A stretch of DNA of 64,000 nt from Tetragonia tetragonoides (Eukaryota > Streptophyta > Magnoliopsida > Caryophyllales > Aizoaceae): assembly GCA_038025085.1 (NCBI GenBank), contig CM076143.1:16229501-16293500 (forward strand). Reading direction: 5' to 3'. The notes under the pieces are model-generated. The model was not told where the DNA came from. It saw only the letters and a list, made by a program, of their open reading frames with translations, and ran no database searches. Numbering within the stretch: position 1 is the first letter of the stretch; each line of letters begins with the position of its first letter. Position numbers and translations under genes: made by a program. Shown here piece by piece: positions 60,030 to 64,000 of this stretch.

Positions 60030-61322
60030 TTACTTACAGAACAACCTTACCAACACGTTCTCTTGCTTTTCTTATATACAATATAGTTCACCTAAGGTTT
60101 CTTTTTAACTCCTACCTAATTATTATCCCAGAATCCCCCTATTATCAAGCAATATTTTTTGGACAGCAAGCATAGGCTACATGATTCCCAATTATAACAC
60201 AGTTTCCAGAATCCTTCCTTCATATATTTCTTAATCAAGATCATATTACTAGAATACTAGGTAGTAGGTACCACAACGGAAACACAACTCTTGTATAGCT
60301 AACTCAAACATCACTCTATCTCATCACATATAAACAAGAATGTATTAGCGGCTATTTAGCAAGATAATGAACATCTACATCTTTCCACAACAATTAGCAT
60401 AGCCTCTTAAACATGATAGCACCAAGAAAACACCTTCAAGATGTCCCAAGTAATCATATTGATTCAAATGTATTTTCTCCTTCCATATCGCTAGCTTCTT
60501 CCAGCGATACAAATCTGACAAGAATGTATGTAACTAACTAATAAATACTTCAAACTATAGTTGGCAAAAAGAATAATTATTTTCCTCTTAAACCCAGAAC
60601 ACATGAAAGTAGTAATCAAACTTCAACCAAGAACAAGCAAACCACAGAAACAAGCGCAACAACTTAATTAACATTATTCTGCATACTCGAGAGAGATGGG
60701 GCAATTGGTACAGAGCTCACAGCCATATTTTATCTCCATTGATTCTCTTTATTTTTCTCGTCAGTTTCATCTTGTTTTACCCATGTTTCCTAATTACACT
60801 CTCTTCAGAGTAATTACAAAGCAAGAGAAGGATGTAACGCACAAGGATGAGGTCGTTTGAGTTGTGACCAACACCCTTGAGACCACCGACGTAATTTTTG
60901 TCGTTCCAATTTATTAATTTACCCAAATTTCTGTTCTTGTCACTAATTTCGCTACCATACAAAACCTGGTAGTGCTAATTTGGCTGTTATAGTTGTCGAA
61001 ATTATTGGGTTTCAGGGTGCTGTTTGGCGTATGAGAACAATTATAACTTTTAACCACTGGTTGCATATATAAATAACACTAATGCTCACTCGGGGGTCGC
61101 AACAATATGCTGAACATACTAGTGCTGTAACGATTCCCTTTTGCAACCAAATCAGTCAACCCATAGGCTCAAAGCCTCAAATCAACTATCAAAACAGGGA
61201 CCGTACTAGTAGACTTGATGGGTTACCTTTCCTGAGTTTACAATTAATCTCCTACTTGGCAAAGCCCGCACAACTAACTAATCACCTACTTGGCAAAACC
61301 CACAAGCTAATACTTGAATAAG
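60030..61322. other. Non-genic region, nothing recognised
   Basis: AT-rich DNA between two hAT MITEs; short open frames only, no family motif, no clear repeat borders. Confidence 0.4.
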
Positions 61323-61330
61323 CTGACTGG

Positions 61331-61878
61331 CAGTGTATTAAAAGGCGCGCACAAGGCGTGAGGCGCACAAGCCAATTGCTTTTTAGCTTCTAGGCACAGC
61401 GACATCAGTGAGGCGCACTTGAGGTGCTGTTGAGCGCACCGACGCGCACTTGACGCGCTCTTGAGCGCACCTGAGGCGCACCTGAGATACTTTTTAATGA
61501 AAAAAACTTTTTTTTATAGTATGTCCACCATTTCCATTGGGGCCAAAAGCTTCACTACTTTTTGGCTTTGGAATATATGGACTAAAGCAAAATGACTCAT
61601 AAAACTGTTAGCACTTCTTATTTATGGTGAAGTTGTCAATGGTCGTCGCATTTCGGATCTCGGGTCAAACGGAAACAGCCTCTCTGTGAGACTCTCACAG
61701 GGGTAAGGTTGCGTACAACCAACCCCCCCTTACCCTGCCTAGGCGGGAGCCTCTTTAGAGGCACTGGGGTAATGTTGTTGCTTTTACTACTGCGCCTCAC
61801 ATCACTGAGGCGTGCGCCTTCGCCTAGGCTCTATGGATCTCTATCACCTCATTGCGCCTCGAACCTTTTAATACATTG
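61331..61878. mobile_element. hAT-type MITE (GGCGC-rich) containing a SINE
   Basis: Ends CAGTGTATTAAAAGG and, reverse-complemented on the right, CAATGTATTAAAAGG (14 of 15). Flanks CTGACTGG (61323-61330) and CTGGCTGG (61879-61886), 7 of 8. The interior is full of GGCGCAC / GAGGCGC motifs. Confidence 0.88.
61640..61780 (+). repeat. Au-type SINE, nested in the hAT MITE
   Basis: It reads TTTCGGATCTCGGGTC (B-box region), GGAAACAGCCTCTCTG, GGGTAAGGTTGCGTACAA, GGCGGGAGCCTC and ends TTGTTG, the order and 3' end of Au SINEs. The 5' head is partly lost. Confidence 0.65.
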
Positions 61879-62302
61879 CTGGCTGGGCAAAATTGCTGAT
61901 GGAAAGCATGCTCTAATGAGCAGAGAGGAGGAAACATAGACACAATTATAGAGAAGAAAGTAAAGGAGAGATGGAGTCGGTTGGAGAAGGACTTCCTTAT
62001 CACTTGGGTTTCTCTCTTACTTCCTAAGTTTCCAATTTAATCTAATCTAATATATAGGAAGGAGGGAAGAATATTATCAAATTGAAAATCTTTGAAAATT
62101 AGTAAACCCTAGTCGAAAATTAGGAACCCTAGCAAAGAAGCAGCTTTGAAATTCGTTGTCACGTCTTAAAATAGAAGCTGAATTTCAAAATTATCACCTT
62201 CAACAACAGGAAACAAGCAGCCATGGGAGCCTTCATAAGAAATCATTTACTGAACACTGAAAGCTCATGGAGGAGAGGTACGTCAAATAGTATGGGTTTC
62301 TA

Positions 62303-63436
62303 TTACTCAAGTTGAGAGACTTTGTAGAACTTTTCTTTGGACTGGTAGAGCTGACAGCAGTAATAGAGCTTTGATTGCCTGGAATTCTTCATATCAACCA
62401 GCTGCTAAAGGAGGGCTTGGTATTTTTAGTATCTGGAACAAAACTTATTTAGGAAAGCTTCTATGGGACTACCAACACCACAAGGAAAAGCTCTGGGTGC
62501 AATGGGTAGACTCATATTATGTGAAAAGAAGTATCTTTTAGGAGACGTTCCCCTAAGCAAGCTTTGTGGCTTGTCCAAAAAGTTTCTGATCTTAGGGCTG
62601 AACTCAAGCAACACATTTGTACCACTGGAAAATACAAAGTCAGCGCAGTGTATAGAAATTTGCTCCCAACAGGTCCTAGAGTTACATTGAACAATTTGGT
62701 TTGGTGTTCATTTTCTATGCCAAAGTGGAGATTTACCTTCTGGTTACGTATGCTGGGTAAACTCCCTACCTGGAAAAACTCGCAGAAGGTTGGTGTCCAT
62801 GGGCCATGTTGGTGTGTACTCTGTGGAAAGGCAGAGGAAACTTTTCCACATTTATTCTTTGAATGTGAGTTTTCAGCTGCAATTTGGAAGTCAATCCGTT
62901 CTTGGCAACACTGTAACTTGGTCACTGTTACATGGCCTACTTTTTTACCCCTACAACTGATGAAAAAGAAGCAATCGACAGCTTGTATTTATCAAGATTG
63001 GGAGAGAAATAACAGAATTTTCAATGCCACCCATAGGAGTGCTACTACTATAGTTAAAGCTATTGTACAGGAGTTGCACGTTCGAGTCGCAGGCACCAAG
63101 GATCAAGAATTGCAGGCTTACTTCAACAATAGGCTGAATCACTATCCTTGTTAAATTCCCTGTAATGAGATGTTGAGTTGTTGAGTTTTTCTGTGTTTAT
63201 TTTGCTGTTGCAGCTACATTACCTATAAATCATTGCTGTGTGGCACATGCCTATGGTTCCATGCTTGTAGCCCTTCTTAGAAGTGTGGGAACAGCATGCC
63301 CTTGTACCAGCAAATGATATCTCTAGTAGCTGTTTGTTTTCGGAGTTTTCTGTGATTAGGAGCTGTTCCTCTAAATATTGTGGATTGTACTTTATCATGT
63401 TGGAATGATATTAAATTTATTCACTTTCCAAAGAAA
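62303..63436 (+). mobile_element. 5'-truncated L1 LINE with 18-bp target duplication
   Basis: Flanked by aaatagtatgggtttcta (62285-62302) and aaatagtatggggttcta (63437-63454), one mismatch. The sequence encodes LCRTFLWTGRADSSNRALIA, then KGGLGIFSIWNKTYLGKLLW, then (frameshifted) the zf-RVT part with WCVLCGKAEETFPHLFFECE and a stop at 63154, then a 3' UTR and short A-run. The zf-RVT frame alone is open for 196 codons. A subfamily distinct from the 29-kb L1. Confidence 0.9.
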
Positions 63437-63454
63437 AAATAGTATGGGGTTCTA

Positions 63455-64000
63455 GCAATGTTAAAAATCAACCCTCTAGTGAAAAACATCGTAGCAATCC
63501 CCGCATCCAATTGGTTACGATTCTGGATATCAAAAGCTTCAGAAATGGGGCGGAACGTTTGTCAGATTTCCTTCTTCTTCTTCACATTCCCAAAGAACCC
63601 ACTTGATAAGGGTGGCATTTAAGGGGCACTAAATTGAGACTCATTGGGTTTGGTAAAGAAGGTCTCTTTTCAGCACAAAATGTCTTAAAGCTCGGTTTCG
63701 CATTCATCATCTAGCTTCCTAAAGGTATATAGAAATATCTGTGTTTTGTAAGTTTAGCAACAACCCCATGTCTTGGATTCTAGTATATAAAACTTTGCTT
63801 AATCATTTCATTTTACAAAGGTGTATTCCCAAATACAATCAATTACCACCCCCTCCCCTGCCATTGATGTTCTTGCTTCAAAAAGAATAATAATAAAATA
63901 AAATAATCTCTTCACCAGTAGCAATAGCACCATCATTGTTACTGTTAGTAGCATTACATAATATGATGCTGAACCACCAAATAACCCAACGATCACCACT
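63455..64000. other. Right edge, nothing recognised
   Basis: No gene, repeat border or RNA recognised in the last ~550 bases. Confidence 0.4.

Overview
This window is nuclear DNA from a flowering plant, most likely a eudicot. It is AT-rich, has large GT-AG introns, and carries plant-type L1 and RTE LINEs, hAT and Stowaway MITEs, SINE pieces and an LTR retrotransposon primed by initiator-Met tRNA. I cannot name the species from the sequence alone.

Four host genes can be assembled, each with consistent reading phase. (1) 5329-23221 (+): a 21-exon TRANSPARENT TESTA 9 / GFS9 gene, the plant CLEC16A-like Golgi/endomembrane protein. (2) 27111-36482 (-): a four-exon purple acid phosphatase of the PAP28 type. 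(3) 40258-52312 (+): a six-exon, plant-type PHD-finger protein, probably nuclear. (4) 53792-55258 (-): an intronless coding region for a bacterial-type organellar tyrosyl-tRNA synthetase, with a probable 5' UTR exon near 57.8-57.96 kb. A 64-codon ORF at 37405-37599 (-) is a weaker candidate for a small secreted-peptide precursor. The four genes look like ordinary unlinked housekeeping or developmental genes; no pathway joins them.

Most of the rest is mobile DNA. 1-4089 is the 5' end of a minus-strand LTR retrotransposon (2.76 kb LTR, PBS, and an unfamiliar internal ORF broken by one stop). The TT9 introns hold a hAT MITE, several L1 and RTE pieces and a 1.13 kb foldback element. Intron 3 of the phosphatase holds an almost intact 3.4 kb L1 that landed inside an older RTE LINE, exactly behind the RTE catalytic Asp-Asp codons. 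The PHD-gene introns hold two hAT MITEs with clear 8-bp target duplications, a foldback MITE and L1 pieces. The right end (58-63.5 kb) is a mosaic of L1 fragments, an LTR relic and two more hAT MITEs (one containing a SINE), ending with a 5'-truncated L1 flanked by an 18-bp target duplication.

The gene calls are firm. Exact element edges are approximate unless a target-site duplication is given. No CRISPR array, rRNA or functional tRNA gene was seen.
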